Part shown: piece after piece, positions 54,621 through 64,000 of the stretch
How positions within the stretch are numbered: position 1 is the stretch's first letter
Layout of the letters: every line of letters begins with the position of its first letter
DNA from: Polymyxa betae
Taxonomy: Eukaryota > Endomyxa > Phytomyxea > Plasmodiophorida > Plasmodiophoridae
Reading direction: 5' to 3'
DNA length: 64,000 nucleotides
Assembly (NCBI GenBank): GCA_003693705.1
Contig: RBZT01000499.1
Coordinates: forward strand, 339,526 to 403,525
Translations under genes and position numbers: made by a program
Notes under the pieces: model-generated
The model's input: only the letters and a program-made list of their open reading frames with translations
Told to the model about the DNA's origin: nothing
Databases searched by the model: none

Positions 54621-56910
54621 TTAACCGGCGGCCGCTTTGGGCAGGCTATCGAGAAAATCGAGTCGATTCTTAAGCTTCTCAGCCAGTTCATTGCACAATG
54701 ACAAATCCAGCTTCAAGATCGATTCCTGCACAGCAGCCAAATCAATGGTTCCTTCAGGCAATTCTTTGTTCGATGTGGGTTCGCCTAATTCATGACCAGG
54801 GCGGAACATATATCTGGAAACGATTCTCTTTTCGATTTGCGCCCTATACAGGACCAGAAACGTCACGATTGGGACCTGAGACGCCTACAAGCGCTTCTTT
54901 CAATTCAGCTGGTTTCAGAAAATACATAACTCACTTTGCCAAGAGTTTTTCCGCTGCTGTCGCTCCCTGCGGTTGGCCTTGGGGCAAGGTCTTGATCTGG
55001 CAGTCTGTTTGCCTTAGCGAAAAGGATTTGTCGTGTGACAGGATATTTCCAGACAATCTCCAGAAGATTCTCAACATTCAAAGCGCGCAATTTCACCCTA
55101 GTTGCAAGATTTTAGGCCTAATAGAGAGAATTGGACAGCTATTACCATGTTAAAGAGCGGTACGTTAACTGGTGAACTTTGGTCTCTGAGATTAGGCCGT
55201 CCATGCCAAAATAATCGCCTTTGCCAATCTCTTGCGATAGTTTCCCACCGTCGAATACGGACTGACACACAAATATCAATAAAAATGACGAGAATGAAAG
55301 ATTAACTCACTTCAACGCGTCCTTCTTCAATGATATAAATTTCACTACAGTATTCGCCCTGGAAGACTACGGTTTCGCCAGCAGGTAAGTATTTCTCTTC
55401 CATGGCCATTAATAAATCCAGACTGAAATTAGGATCTGCTCCGACAAAGAATGTCGTCCAAGTACAAAGCTGCCGTGATACGTGAATAGCAAGCCGATGT
55501 TTGAGGCTTTGAGGCAATTCATCGATAATTTCTTTCTCGTGGCGTAACTCGTGGATTGAGCCGTGAAATGCAAGAATGTGGAACCGTCTTATTCTTTCAG
55601 CCAGCGCTGATGGAATCCGCCTGAACTTGATATAGGCATTGACGGAATCCAGCTTATCGTTGAACTGCTCATCCTTCTTCGGCACACGACCGATATAACC
55701 AACCAGACTAGTAATAATGAAAGCGAAGCCACCGGCACCAACTATAACAGCGAATATGTTGAACACGCGTTCAACAGTCGAGACAGAGACGACGTCTCCA
55801 TAACCTGTGCAAAATATTAGAAAAGATTTTTTTTTACAAAACATGACCGACCGACGGTGGTGACAGTTGCCATTGACCAATACAAGCTGACAGCATATAA
55901 TGTGTAAACATCATTCGAATCGATGCCTTGGTCGCTAATCCAGCTAAGCTGACCCAGATGATTTTCGACGACGGCGATAAAAGTGAAAGCACAAGCGTTC
56001 AAATGTGCAATAAAGACAGCGATCGCGACGAGTTTCAACACGCGCTCGGTCTGAACTGATGTTAGCCGCACGATCACAAACTGGCATCAATGTACTCACC
56101 ACATGGCGTAGCCGAAGCGAGATTGTGAATCCTCGAATTATTTTACCGATTTTGTAAAACCTGAAAATGTGAATAGTCTCAAAGACTCGGCCCAATGGAA
56201 CGATATTGCCGATGACAATATTATCTAAAGATTCAGTTACGAATCCACATCACTGAACAGTATCAGATAACATACCAAACTCCACGTCCCAAGGAACGAC
56301 TGCGAGTAAATCAGGAAGAAACCAGGTTTTCAAATATCGATGGAGAATATCAATCCGATTAGTGATGAGGATATCGTATTCCCTCACTGCAGTATTGGTC
56401 TGAATCACCATATCGAGGAGCCAGAATATGTTCACAGCTCGGTTGCAGATGAACCATTCGTACGAGTTTCTTGTCACCAGGGCGAGCCTGACCAAAGGCT
56501 CAATTATAGCGTCGAAAACCAGCTGCGAAACAGTACAACCTGTAAGAATAGACCAGCATGCACATCAGCAGCATTAGGAACACACAAACATCCCAAAATA
56601 TTCTTAGCCTTGCCAATGGATGGATAACATATCCAGGGATGTAAGGTGCTTCCGAGCTGTAAAATTGAAATTGGGGGATATGGATTTTCGGCTCCCCATA
56701 TCTCGCTTCGATATGAACTGCATCCTCTCGAGGAGCCCGATACTTATCGGCGTCATTCTACAAGGCAAATCAGCAAACGCTTTCTGCCGGTAAAAAACCC
56801 CATGGAACCTGAGCGGTCGAAGCCGGCTGGCGGTTCGGGAAATGAAGCTGGGAGAGAGTCCTAGCCAGAGCGGGCCCAGCGGCCTGCGACAGTTCTTCAT
56901 CGGTGACCAT
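54621..56910 (-). CDS. Voltage-gated-type K+ channel with cyclic-nucleotide-binding-like domain
   Basis: Start MVTDEELSQAAGPALARTLS. First span HPLARLRIFWDVCVFLMLLM follows FYSSEAPYIPGYVI, as in HCN/EAG/KAT channels. S4-like GFTISLRLRHVVSTLM, pore helix YWSMATVTTVG spliced to YGDVVSVSTVERVF, so the filter is TTVGYGD, K+-selective. S6 gives IIVGAGGFAFIITSLVGYIG (one residue order inferred). C-linker and CNBD: FDELPQSL-type helix, then YLPAGETVVFQGEYCSEIYI. About 600 residues. Ligand binding by cAMP is not certain. Confidence 0.82.
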
Positions 56911-57094
56911 CTACTTCAGATCGCCATCCTACTACGAGATACTCTCAATATGAAGCAGCAATTCAGGGTTTCACAGATGGAATGTAACGTAATTCATCAA
57001 GTTCCGTGATATTAATCCCGATGTATGATCGACACATCGATTAATCTGTTAATGTCAGCGGATCCGATTGGGATCTGGATTCGACCAGTTCGTT

Positions 57095-57890
57095 GATATC
57101 AAACGCGGTCTGTGTCCGTCGAGCAAGGCCTGAGAGTCGCCGCTTGGATGGGATTGGATTCGACCATCAACGGGCGGTGCTGTGTCCATTAGTGCAAGGC
57201 CCACGCAGGTTTGTCACCTTATTTGTCTGCAGGAGATCCTACTACCGTTTCCAGAGCTGGTTGTATTTCACCCATACAGCATCACCTAGGCCGGAACCGA
57301 TTCGGGCTGGTGAAGCTGAAACATCGTCACATTCATGTCTGAGGGCTGATTTGCTGTAACGGATTTGATTGTTATTCAGACCAGCGACGACCAACTATGG
57401 ATGATGACTTTAGCAGCGACTTATATTCAGTCAGGGGAGCCGCTGACAAACTCGTGGCAGAAGCTGGACTACGATTTCTTCAACCAAAATACGTCTGATT
57501 CCCATATTGAGTCGATCTCGTTATCACCACACATTGGCGATACGCCAGGCTCGTTGATCATTGCCTTATCGAGCGGTCAAGTTTACAATTTCGATCCGCT
57601 ATCTGGGTCGCCGACAACCGTGTCTCAAACAACATCAACGACAGGAATGGCTGCGAAATTCGTCTACAATAGCGTTTACAACTATTTTATTTCAATGGCG
57701 CTGCAGATTGTTATCTCGAGCAGCGACGATCTCCGATCCTGGAAGGTTTCTTTAAGAGAGGCCTGCTGACGGCGACAGCCTCGATGCCACTCAGAGTCGT
57801 ATCATTGACGACGATGCAGACGATTTTCCTCGGAAGCGGCATGCCGCTCCGCCGAGGCGAAACGGTCCAGCTTTGTCTGGCGATATGAAC
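57095..57890 (+). CDS. Unrecognised beta-rich protein
   Basis: Two or more exons. The last long piece reads SDDQLWMMTLAATYIQSGEP, then SIISLSPHIG-like strands and SLIIALSSGQVYNFDPLSGS. The repeated short strands suggest a beta-propeller or lectin-like fold. An acceptor (TTATTCAG) at about 57384 precedes it; an upstream exon likely lies in 57095-57340. The 3' end is uncertain: a frame change near 57745 could extend it to about 57890. No family recognised. Confidence 0.35.
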
Positions 57891-58241
57891 TGCTACGTTG
57901 GCGTCTCAAACGAACTGGCTTACCAAATTCGGTAGAGCGTCCTGGAATCAAATTCTGCAAAATCAAGGCGTATGTCTTTGATTTGCATTTTGCAATTTTC
58001 TTTTCTCATTACAGTAACATTTTTGTTTTCACCGTTCGTTGAGCATTGATTCCTGCTGCAATAAGTTTCGCAACAGTATTTTTTCTTCTGCGATTCGAAG
58101 CGAATGTTTTGCTTCGCATTTCTGGTTTTGCTGTCATTTGCTGTATTGAAAGCATTTTCTGCGTGCTCATTTTCGTAGCTTGAGCTTTTGGCCAAACAAT
58201 TGCAATAAAGAGCATCAACATCATTCATTAGGGTACGAGAA

Positions 58242-58853
58242 TCATCGCAGGATGTAATGTTTGGCATTTTTCGGGAAATAGACGGCGGTTGTGCTCTGGA
58301 GGAACCCGGTGGCTGTGTTTCGCCAAATCTGGAGCTCAGCTTGCCAAGCAATCGAATCTTCGTCGAGATGGGATTCGACGTCGTGATTGGTTATTTGATG
58401 TCGTACTTTGTCAGTAACAATTTGCTTGAGCTTGAGAGTTTCGAAGTTGGCTTCTAGCGCATGGTCTGTATTTGGATCCCTTGTCCTTGTTTTAGCTTGC
58501 CACTTTGTTTATTAAAATACATACGTTGGCCAGCAGCGGCTGAGCCGATTTCCCGGCACATTTTATAAGCGATCCTGTTATATGTCAGTTTCCTGGTACT
58601 CTGTTCAGTATTAGCAGAACCCTGCTCTCCAGTGATAATCAATATGAGGTTCTAATCGGGTTAAAATCAGAGCTGACTGTATCTATCGATCATAATGACG
58701 TTGCTCTGACTGTATAAAGCGCAACCATTTGAGGGTTCCGCCGTTGCTCGGACTGCTGTCTTCGGAACCCGTAAACGAGAGTGGCGGTGCCTTCTCATGT
58801 CTCTGAATTCTGCAATTTCTCCTCTTGATAGTCCTCGTCACGACTTGATTCAT
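58242..58853 (-). CDS. Unrecognised small gene, provisional
   Basis: Possible exons: MNQVVTRTIKRRNCRIQRHE from 58853, then TEQSTRKLTYNRIAYKMCRE. A 72-nt intron (GTATGT...GCGCTAG) gives ANFETLKLKQIVTDKVRHQI, and the frame ends AKHYILR at 58242. The final exon looks helical. The join between the first and second exons is not resolved. Overlapping frames on both strands are also open, so this is low confidence. Confidence 0.3.
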
Positions 58854-59705
58854 GTCCCGACTATATCTGCATAGATACTGAACGCCCAAATGGCGTTCAG
58901 AACTTCCGAACCCACGTACCCGCCGATCTCATGTACCTACGATTGATGGGAAGACGAGTCGACGCCGATTTGTACAAAGGACAAGATTCTTTACCAATCA
59001 TAGAAGCTTGGGACCGGTTCGGTTGCAATAATTATGATATTGGCCCTGAGTCAGGACAATTCTGTCATGAACCCGTCACAGTTTCTCAATCTTTCGCAGC
59101 TGCATATCCCTACTCAGTGACTAGATGAATAAAGTTCTGTGTTGCAGTCGTCGAACTGAGAGTAGCTCAGTGTAGCTCAGTTCGATCAACACAGGTTTTG
59201 GACCTAAACGTCGCTTGCCTCTGCTCGTAGCTCTGTCTCTTTCCTATTGATCCTTCGTTCCAGCTGATTTGTCATCATCGTCCCTTACATTCTTCAGACC
59301 CTATTCTTTATTACAGTCTAGGTTCTTAACAAATTCGTTTCGGGAAGCTTCTCCGAAGTCTGATAGGGTTCCAATCGGTACCGTTCGGGTCGGATACCGG
59401 TAGTACTAGCTTCCGAAGCACACAAAGACTGAAGTCTCAGAAAACACAAGTTTGAATATAACATTTCATTTGTCATTTCAAATCAGCTAAGAGCGCATTT
59501 TCCAAACATGGGCACAAGTCTGAGTCGATGACGGCGAAGACCAATAAAATCATACCCGTAGTTCAAAATCAGCTCCACTGAGACCGATGAACCTGGGATA
59601 GAGAGAATATATAATTCGAAATATCACTGAGATTCGGAAATTGTTGGCGTGAGCCTTAGACCCTAAAAACCCGATCATAAACAGTCCTTTTGCATTTATC
59701 GGCAG
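58854..59705. other. Non-coding or unresolved stretch
   Basis: About 850 bp without a credible gene. It contains a short local duplication (AGTAGCTCAGTGTAGCTCAG at 59160) and the left arm of an inverted repeat from about 59350. Confidence 0.35.
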
Positions 59706-60155
59706 TTGAGCAATTTCCATTTGAACCAATTTCAGCATTTTTGGGGTCAATCTCGGTTCCAGATGCTGAATCAGGTGATCGAACGTACGTTTGACACAAT
59801 GCTACTGCCGGAGCTTTCGATCAACTCCATGGGCTCGTCATCGCTCACGACAGGATCGAAAACGCTAATCCCTAGATTGGCGCGAAGGAAAGGTGCGTTT
59901 ACTTGGCACAGTCGTCTGCCCTTCGCTCCGAGAAGAGGTATTCCTGCCCATGATGTCGTAATGAAACAAGATTACAAGAAGGGTTTCAATGTCCGCCACG
60001 CTGATTTTCCAGCACTCACTATTCCTAGGCCGGTAGTGTCGGTAGTCGGATCGGCCACCAACCACCCATCTACCAGTATCCGACCGGGAGACTACCGGAG
60101 CGCCGGTAGTCGGGTAGTACCGGTATCGATCGGAACCCTATCCGAAAACGAACGC
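59350..60155. repeat. Divergent inverted repeat pair, possible 0.8-kb element
   Basis: Left arm near 59358 reads GATAGGGTTCCAATCGGTACCG ... TCGGATACCGGTAG. The reverse complement of 60055-60145 reads GATAGGGTTCCGATCGATACCG ... TCGGATACTGGTAG, with an extra GGTAGTC-rich insert. An open frame (59706-60284) covers the interior but has no recognisable domain and reads through the right arm. Possible inactive DNA element. Confidence 0.45.
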
Positions 60156-60841
60156 TGTCGCCGATTTGGGGGCGTTTTCATAGCCGGTTTTGGTTACAGA
60201 GCCGCCCATCCACCTTACGTTATCGAGGATCCACCTGGAAGTTCCAATATCCTTCTATGGAAATCGGCTGACGACATGTGGTGAGAAGAATCCTGCGACG
60301 TCATTGCAGCGTCACAAACGACCCCATCCCGGAAGGGCTCGCCATCGTCCGCGATCGTTGGCCTGAGCACGGGCTCATTGTCACAACTTCCGATCATTAG
60401 CTGGAATCGGTGCATCAAACTGATTGGGGCGGTGAACATGTAATTGTACCGGAATTGCAAAACTTGAACTGGCAGTATGAGTGCACAGTTTTATTCATGA
60501 AACCGCACGAGCACGTTGCGATGGTCACAGGAAAAAAGAAAGTGACCTATGTCGAAGCCCATCACGTCCAGCTCGCTAAAGGATAATCGTTGAAAGATTC
60601 AGAAACAGTATTGCTTTCACTTGCTGATGTCCGCATGCAAGACCCCGGATGCAACCGGATCTTGGATGCCATGCGCGATCTTTAATATCTGGCTACGATA
60701 GACGGTGAGCTTGAAGACGTTATGCATTGCGCGCGCTCAGGTTCTTGAACGACAGCCTTCATTGAAGTTCAACGAAACCGCATTTGGAACTCCAAGAAAT
60801 GATTAACCTTCTTATAAGGGAACTGATCGACGTATTCGGTG

Positions 60842-61285
60842 TCGTGTCGCCAGATATAGAGGATTTTGCTGAAATGCAAGACATCGGCAAGGTGCTTGAC
60901 CGACTGTTCACTGTTTCCGCATGTGTCATCAGATCGAATTCGGGCAGCGGCTCTCGACCTTTACCCCATTTCTAGTCCTTCATCAATAAGGACTCAGCAA
61001 GGTGTTAAGAATTGTCTGCAAACGCGATTCGGCTCCACTTGCTGCGGGATTTTGGGCGCATGCAAACACACATGCGCTCGATTGAATTTTAACTAGTATT
61101 CTCTCTAATGGCTCCACATTTCAGCTCGAGCGAAGACAAGCGCCTCTGTGTGGCCTGGACTTCCATTACCCAGGATCCCATCAAGCGCAATAGCCAAAAA
61201 CCGTAAGACTTGTGGAACAATATTGCCAACGAGTTTAATGATAGATGCTATTCAGCACGAGCAAGAGCGTTTGTCGCAAGCATGA
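60842..61285 (+). pseudogene. Myb/SANT-like gene relic, copy 1 (PIF/Harbinger-associated type)
   Basis: The plus strand reads FSSSEDKRLCVAWTSITQD then LWNNIANEFND, the pattern of trihelix/Myb-like proteins that accompany PIF/Harbinger transposases (ExxxLCxAW ... WxxI...F). The frame is broken by a stop in the middle (61207) and a short insertion. The upstream part (60842-60960) is also duplicated in copy 2. Confidence 0.5.
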
Positions 61286-61296
61286 GCAGCTGTCGG

Positions 61297-61760
61297 TGTC
61301 GTGTCGCCAGATATAGAGGATTTTGCTGAAATGCAAGACATCGGCAAGAGGCTTGACCTGAATGTTTCCGCATGTGTCATCAGATCGAATTCGGGCAGCG
61401 GCTCGCGACTTCTACCCCATTTCCCAGCTTCGTCCCCACTTGATGCGGGATTTTGGGCGCATGCAAACACGCATTCGTTTGATTGAGTTTTCAAATTTTC
61501 TCTAGTATTCTCTGTTTCATTGGTTCCATACTTCAGCTCGAGCCAAGACAAGCGCCTCTGTATGGCCTGGACTTCATTACCCAGGATGTCTTTATATATA
61601 TATATAACCAAAAGCGGGAAGACTTGTGGAACAATATTGCCAACGAGTTTAATGATGCTATTCAGCCCGAGCAAGGGGGTTACCGCAATCATGTGCAGTT
61701 GTACAATCGTATCCGGGTGTTTTTATTCAATAACGTCCAATCACGCATGACAGATACATA
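61297..61760 (+). pseudogene. Myb/SANT-like gene relic, copy 2
   Basis: Second copy of the adjacent unit, offset 410-456 bp because of indels. It reads SSSQDKRLCMAWTSL, then a TATATATATA microsatellite expansion (about 61592-61603) that breaks the domain, then REDLWNNIANEFNDAIQ and QGGYRNHVQLYNRI. The two copies share about 85-90% of bases by eye in their conserved blocks. Confidence 0.5.
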
Positions 61761-62365
61761 GACCGCTGGAAAAACCTATCGTATCACCTATTCACGAGCG
61801 CAGAATCCATAGCACTAGCGCTTGAAGACGGATTGACAATACTCTGTTATCAATCCAGAAACGAACAAGAATCTGTTAAAATTTAGGCTGATTTATTCAT
61901 AATTTACCATTGAAAGTTACCTTAACAGGTACCGGATCGATCCGCCCTCTACCGGTATTCCCCAGATATGAATGTGTCTATTCTCAGGATACAGTTCCAG
62001 TAGCGAGGCACGTAATGCGAGATTGTAATGCGATGCTTTCTGCTGCATAGCTTGAGGTCACTTATTCTATCTGTATTACGGTGTGGATCTCAAGTTCAAG
62101 TATAGCACTGTGTGGATCTGGGTCCGAAATTTGTAATTTTGAAGCAGCTCCACTCGTTATATTTTCCTCTGCTATTGAACTGTCTCCGTTGAAACTGCCA
62201 TCTGTCCAAGGTGAAATATCGGGATTTGTGGGAATCAACTGGGCGTTCTCGTGCGCTTCTTCTCTGGAACTCATGCCATTGAATCTGAATTCGATGGAAA
62301 AAGGTTGAGGATTGGTAATCTATGTGAGTAAGTTTGTGATTAGTTTGACGAGTTTGACGAGTTGT

Positions 62366-62452
62366 GATTTTTTCAATCCCAGTTCGCGAAAATATCACCA
62401 ATCATCCACCGCCACTGATATTTTCCAATCCCAGTTCCCGAAAATATCAGCT
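62366..62452. repeat. Short direct repeat, about 30 bp, two copies
   Basis: TTTTTCAATCCCAGTTCGCG followed by AAAATATCA is repeated about 55 bp later with one or two changes (TTTTCCAATCCCAGTTCCCG then AAAATATCA). Confidence 0.6.
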
Positions 62453-62456
62453 TTTT

Positions 62457-62777
62457 TTATAAGCGACGTAAGTTGTTCGACGTGAAAGTGAATACAGCCT
62501 GATTAGGACACTGGCTCTGCACACGGCCGATGAACTGATGTGCATCGCAACGCCCATCGTCGTTGGCTGGAAACTGAAAGAAGTAATTTGGAGCCAGATT
62601 CGGTACAACTACTGGAGCCCGCTTAGGTGATATTGGGGGCGGATATGCAGCAATTGCCTGTTGCAGATTTGGATCAAACGGCGGAATGAACTGGACATAG
62701 AACGGGTCAATCAAAGCTTGGATATCGGGATGAATTGAGGCATAGGCGGTTAAATCATTATCAATACCCTCGAGCAT
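62457..62777 (-). CDS. Open frame of unknown nature
   Basis: 106 codons starting MLEGIDNDLTAYASIHPDIQ, Pro-rich in the middle (PPISPKRAPVVVPNLAP), then DDGRCDAHQFIGRVQSQCPN. Could be an exon of the gene with the zinc knuckle upstream on the same strand, or an element fragment. Not recognised. Confidence 0.3.
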   Translation of the reverse strand: MLEGIDNDLTAYASIHPDIQALIDPFYVQFIPPFDPNLQQAIAAYPPPISPKRAPVVVPNLAPNYFFQFPANDDGRCDAHQFIGRVQSQCPNQAVFTFTSNNLRRL

Positions 62778-63419
62778 GAGACATCCTATCTAAGCTTCAG
62801 AAGTCTAATCTCAGATCGGAATATCGAATTGCCCTTTCGGTCTTCTGGACTGCTTCTTCCATCGACCACACCATATCCAGACATGGCTTCCGCTAATGCC
62901 AAAACATCTTCATGTGGCCAGCTTTCAGCATTTCTCGATTTCAGTTTTTCAATGAAAGGTATAAGCCTTGATCCTGTTGGTCAGAAGGTGAGACCGAATA
63001 AAGATCGCGGCATTAGACTCAGACCTGGCAGAGCTTCGTTCTTCATTTTCTTATTCTGTTCCTGCATGGCCTCACTACTTGATGGATTCATGATCAGAAT
63101 CGTATGAATTATTCCAAGGACTAGTTCATTCATGTATATAATTTCAAATACGGATTGAAAATAAAAAAGCAGATCGCACCTTGGCATTAGCTGGAATATC
63201 ATGGACCTTCGCAATCTGTTGCAGTTTTCCGTCGGGAAAGTCCTTCAAGTGTCTATTTGTCCCTTATAACAGGAATCAATGACCAGAATGATATCGTTGC
63301 CAACGAGATTACGCGCACCAACGTCCGGGCTAGTACCGTTGCCGTCACGTTAACTCTGCAAATTTACAGTAGATGCAAAGTGCGTACGCAGGTTTGACGA
63401 GTTCGATAAGATGCACGAT

Positions 63420-63607
63420 TACTTTTCGCCAAACGATATTGGGCGATTAATTTCTTCTGTTCGTCAAGACTCGGATTTTTAGGACATGTCTTCATCAGAT
63501 GATCTGAGGATTGGCACTTTAAGCAAGCAGTCCCAGCACGCGGCTTCTTTGATTCCCGATTAATCGTCGATTCGGCACGCGGACGTTTGCGTGATAACTG
63601 ATAGCTA
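63420..63607 (-). CDS. CCHC zinc-knuckle exon (gene or Gag fragment)
   Basis: The minus strand reads RKRPRAESTINRESKKPRAG then TACLKCQSSDHLMKTCPKNP. The spacing C-x2-C-x4-H-x4-C is a retroviral-type zinc knuckle, followed by the basic LDEQKKLIAQYRLAKSNR. It begins directly at the edge of the LTR at 63608, so its true start is either in or beyond the inserted element. It could be a host RNA-binding protein or a retrotransposon Gag remnant. Confidence 0.5.
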
Positions 63608-63817
63608 TGTCAAGACAAGGGAGAGGAGGAATACGACGATACAAGACTAATCGTGTATTGAATAAGAGAAGGGAAAACAACAGGAAGACATTGCACCGGA
63701 GGTGCGTGGCAGACTAAATTATGTTATGGACTAAATTATGTTATGTTATGTCACTGTCAGTATTATGTTATGGACTAAATTATGTTATGTTATGTCACTG
63801 TCAGTCAGGACATGACA
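63608..63817 (-). mobile_element. 3' LTR of a Ty3/gypsy chromovirus
   Basis: About 210 bp bounded by TGTCATGTCC (minus-strand start) and ending CTTGACA, giving TG...CA termini with a TGTCA/TGACA inverted repeat. A purine-rich tract (GGTCGGGGACAA) lies just before it on the minus strand. It follows the end of the pol frame. A tandem 44-bp duplication (63718-63804) sits inside. Confidence 0.65.
63718..63804. repeat. 44-bp tandem duplication inside the LTR
   Basis: The unit ATTATGTTATGGACTAAATT followed by ATGTTATGTTATGTCACTGTCAG appears twice, period 44, essentially identical. Recent slippage or assembly collapse are both possible. Confidence 0.85.
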
Positions 63818-64000
63818 TTGTCCCCGACCGAATCGGAGAACATCTCTGGATGATGACGTTTACGCCAGTAGATCAGGATGGGGGTTTCGTCCAGGAAATT
63901 CTGAGCGGGCTCCCATGAGTCGTGGGAAGGGTCGAAGCCACGCCAACGAACTAGATATTCACGAGCTGAAGGAGATCCACGGTGCTTCAGGATCCGTTCG
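63805..64000 (-). CDS. Chromovirus integrase C-terminus with chromodomain (partial, runs off window end)
   Basis: The minus strand reads ERILKHRGSPSAREYLVRWR then GFDPSHDSWEPAQNFLDET. This is the chromodomain pattern (YLVKWKGxxxxxxSWEP) fused to the end of chromovirus integrases. A short tail ends at a stop within the first bases of the LTR, as is usual in this group. The rest of pol lies beyond the window, so whether the element is intact cannot be judged. Confidence 0.75.
   Translation of the reverse strand, partial: ERILKHRGSPSAREYLVRWRGFDPSHDSWEPAQNFLDETPILIYWRKRHHPEMFSDSVGDNVMS

Noticed and set aside
62062-62274. RNase H-like fragment (WTDGSFNGD) on the minus strand
   Set aside because: Only one short motif; the rest of the fold and further acidic residues are not visible.
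1-64000. CRISPR arrays, bacterial operons, or rRNA genes
   Set aside because: No spaced direct repeats, no Shine-Dalgarno-led polycistrons and no rRNA-like segments; the genes are spliced and eukaryotic.

Overview
The window is eukaryotic nuclear DNA from a compact genome. It carries about thirty protein-coding genes on both strands, broken by GT-AG introns mostly 45-60 nt long and separated by gaps that are often under 100 bp. Gene content is typical of eukaryotes: beta-COP, snRNP G, nonaspanin, TTC4, Pcc1, VMA21-like, IP5 2-kinase, an AGC kinase and SUN/SUCO. A DNAJB13/RSP16-like co-chaperone and a possible CFAP107-like protein suggest a flagellated or ciliated organism. TTTAGGG-like stretches, a PIF/Harbinger-style Myb/SANT relic and a chromovirus remnant fit a free-living or parasitic protist (for example a rhizarian) better than a vertebrate or insect. 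The lineage is inference. Two Ns near 1,800 mark an assembly gap.

Layout. 1-9 kb: a nonaspanin (cut by the window start), a four-EF-hand calmodulin-like gene, a coiled-coil protein, a pepsin-like aspartic protease with a small membrane-protein ORF directly behind it, a dispersed repeat, and a large coiled-coil gene. 9-16 kb: snRNP G and TTC4 are convergent, then come a nested pair of non-autonomous DNA transposons and beta-COP. 16-25 kb: an unrecognised divergent gene pair, a small heat-shock protein, a mitochondrial AUH-type enoyl-CoA hydratase, a SUCO/SLP1 SUN-domain gene, and coiled-coil and EF-hand genes. 25-31 kb: SMYD-like methyltransferase, a CTC1-like OB-fold protein and N-acetylglucosamine kinase. 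31-41 kb: second copy of the dispersed repeat (inverted), a small membrane protein, a CRE/TATA/hairpin locus, endoglycoceramidase, a possible ciliary protein, a DNA/RNA non-specific endonuclease, DNAJB13-like, and an AGC kinase with a myosin-TH1-like N-terminal domain. 41-50 kb: membrane-anchored GH38 alpha-mannosidase, LEA2/TMEM106-like protein, Pcc1, VMA21-like and IPPK. 50-57 kb: a zinc-ribbon/F-BAR protein and a CNBD-containing GYGD-filter K+ channel. 57-64 kb: poorly coding and rich in repeats and element relics, ending in the 3' LTR and chromodomain of a Ty3/gypsy chromovirus.

Functional themes. Several products act in the secretory/endolysosomal system and in glycan turnover: beta-COP, TM9SF, VMA21-like, SUCO, GH38 mannosidase, endoglycoceramidase and NAGK. 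I see no evidence that they form a regulated cluster. The more unusual items are the nested transposons, the CRE/TATA/B-box hairpin locus, the TH1-AGC kinase, the zinc-ribbon F-BAR protein, the CTC1-like gene, and the relaxed 5' splice sites shared by many of the short introns.
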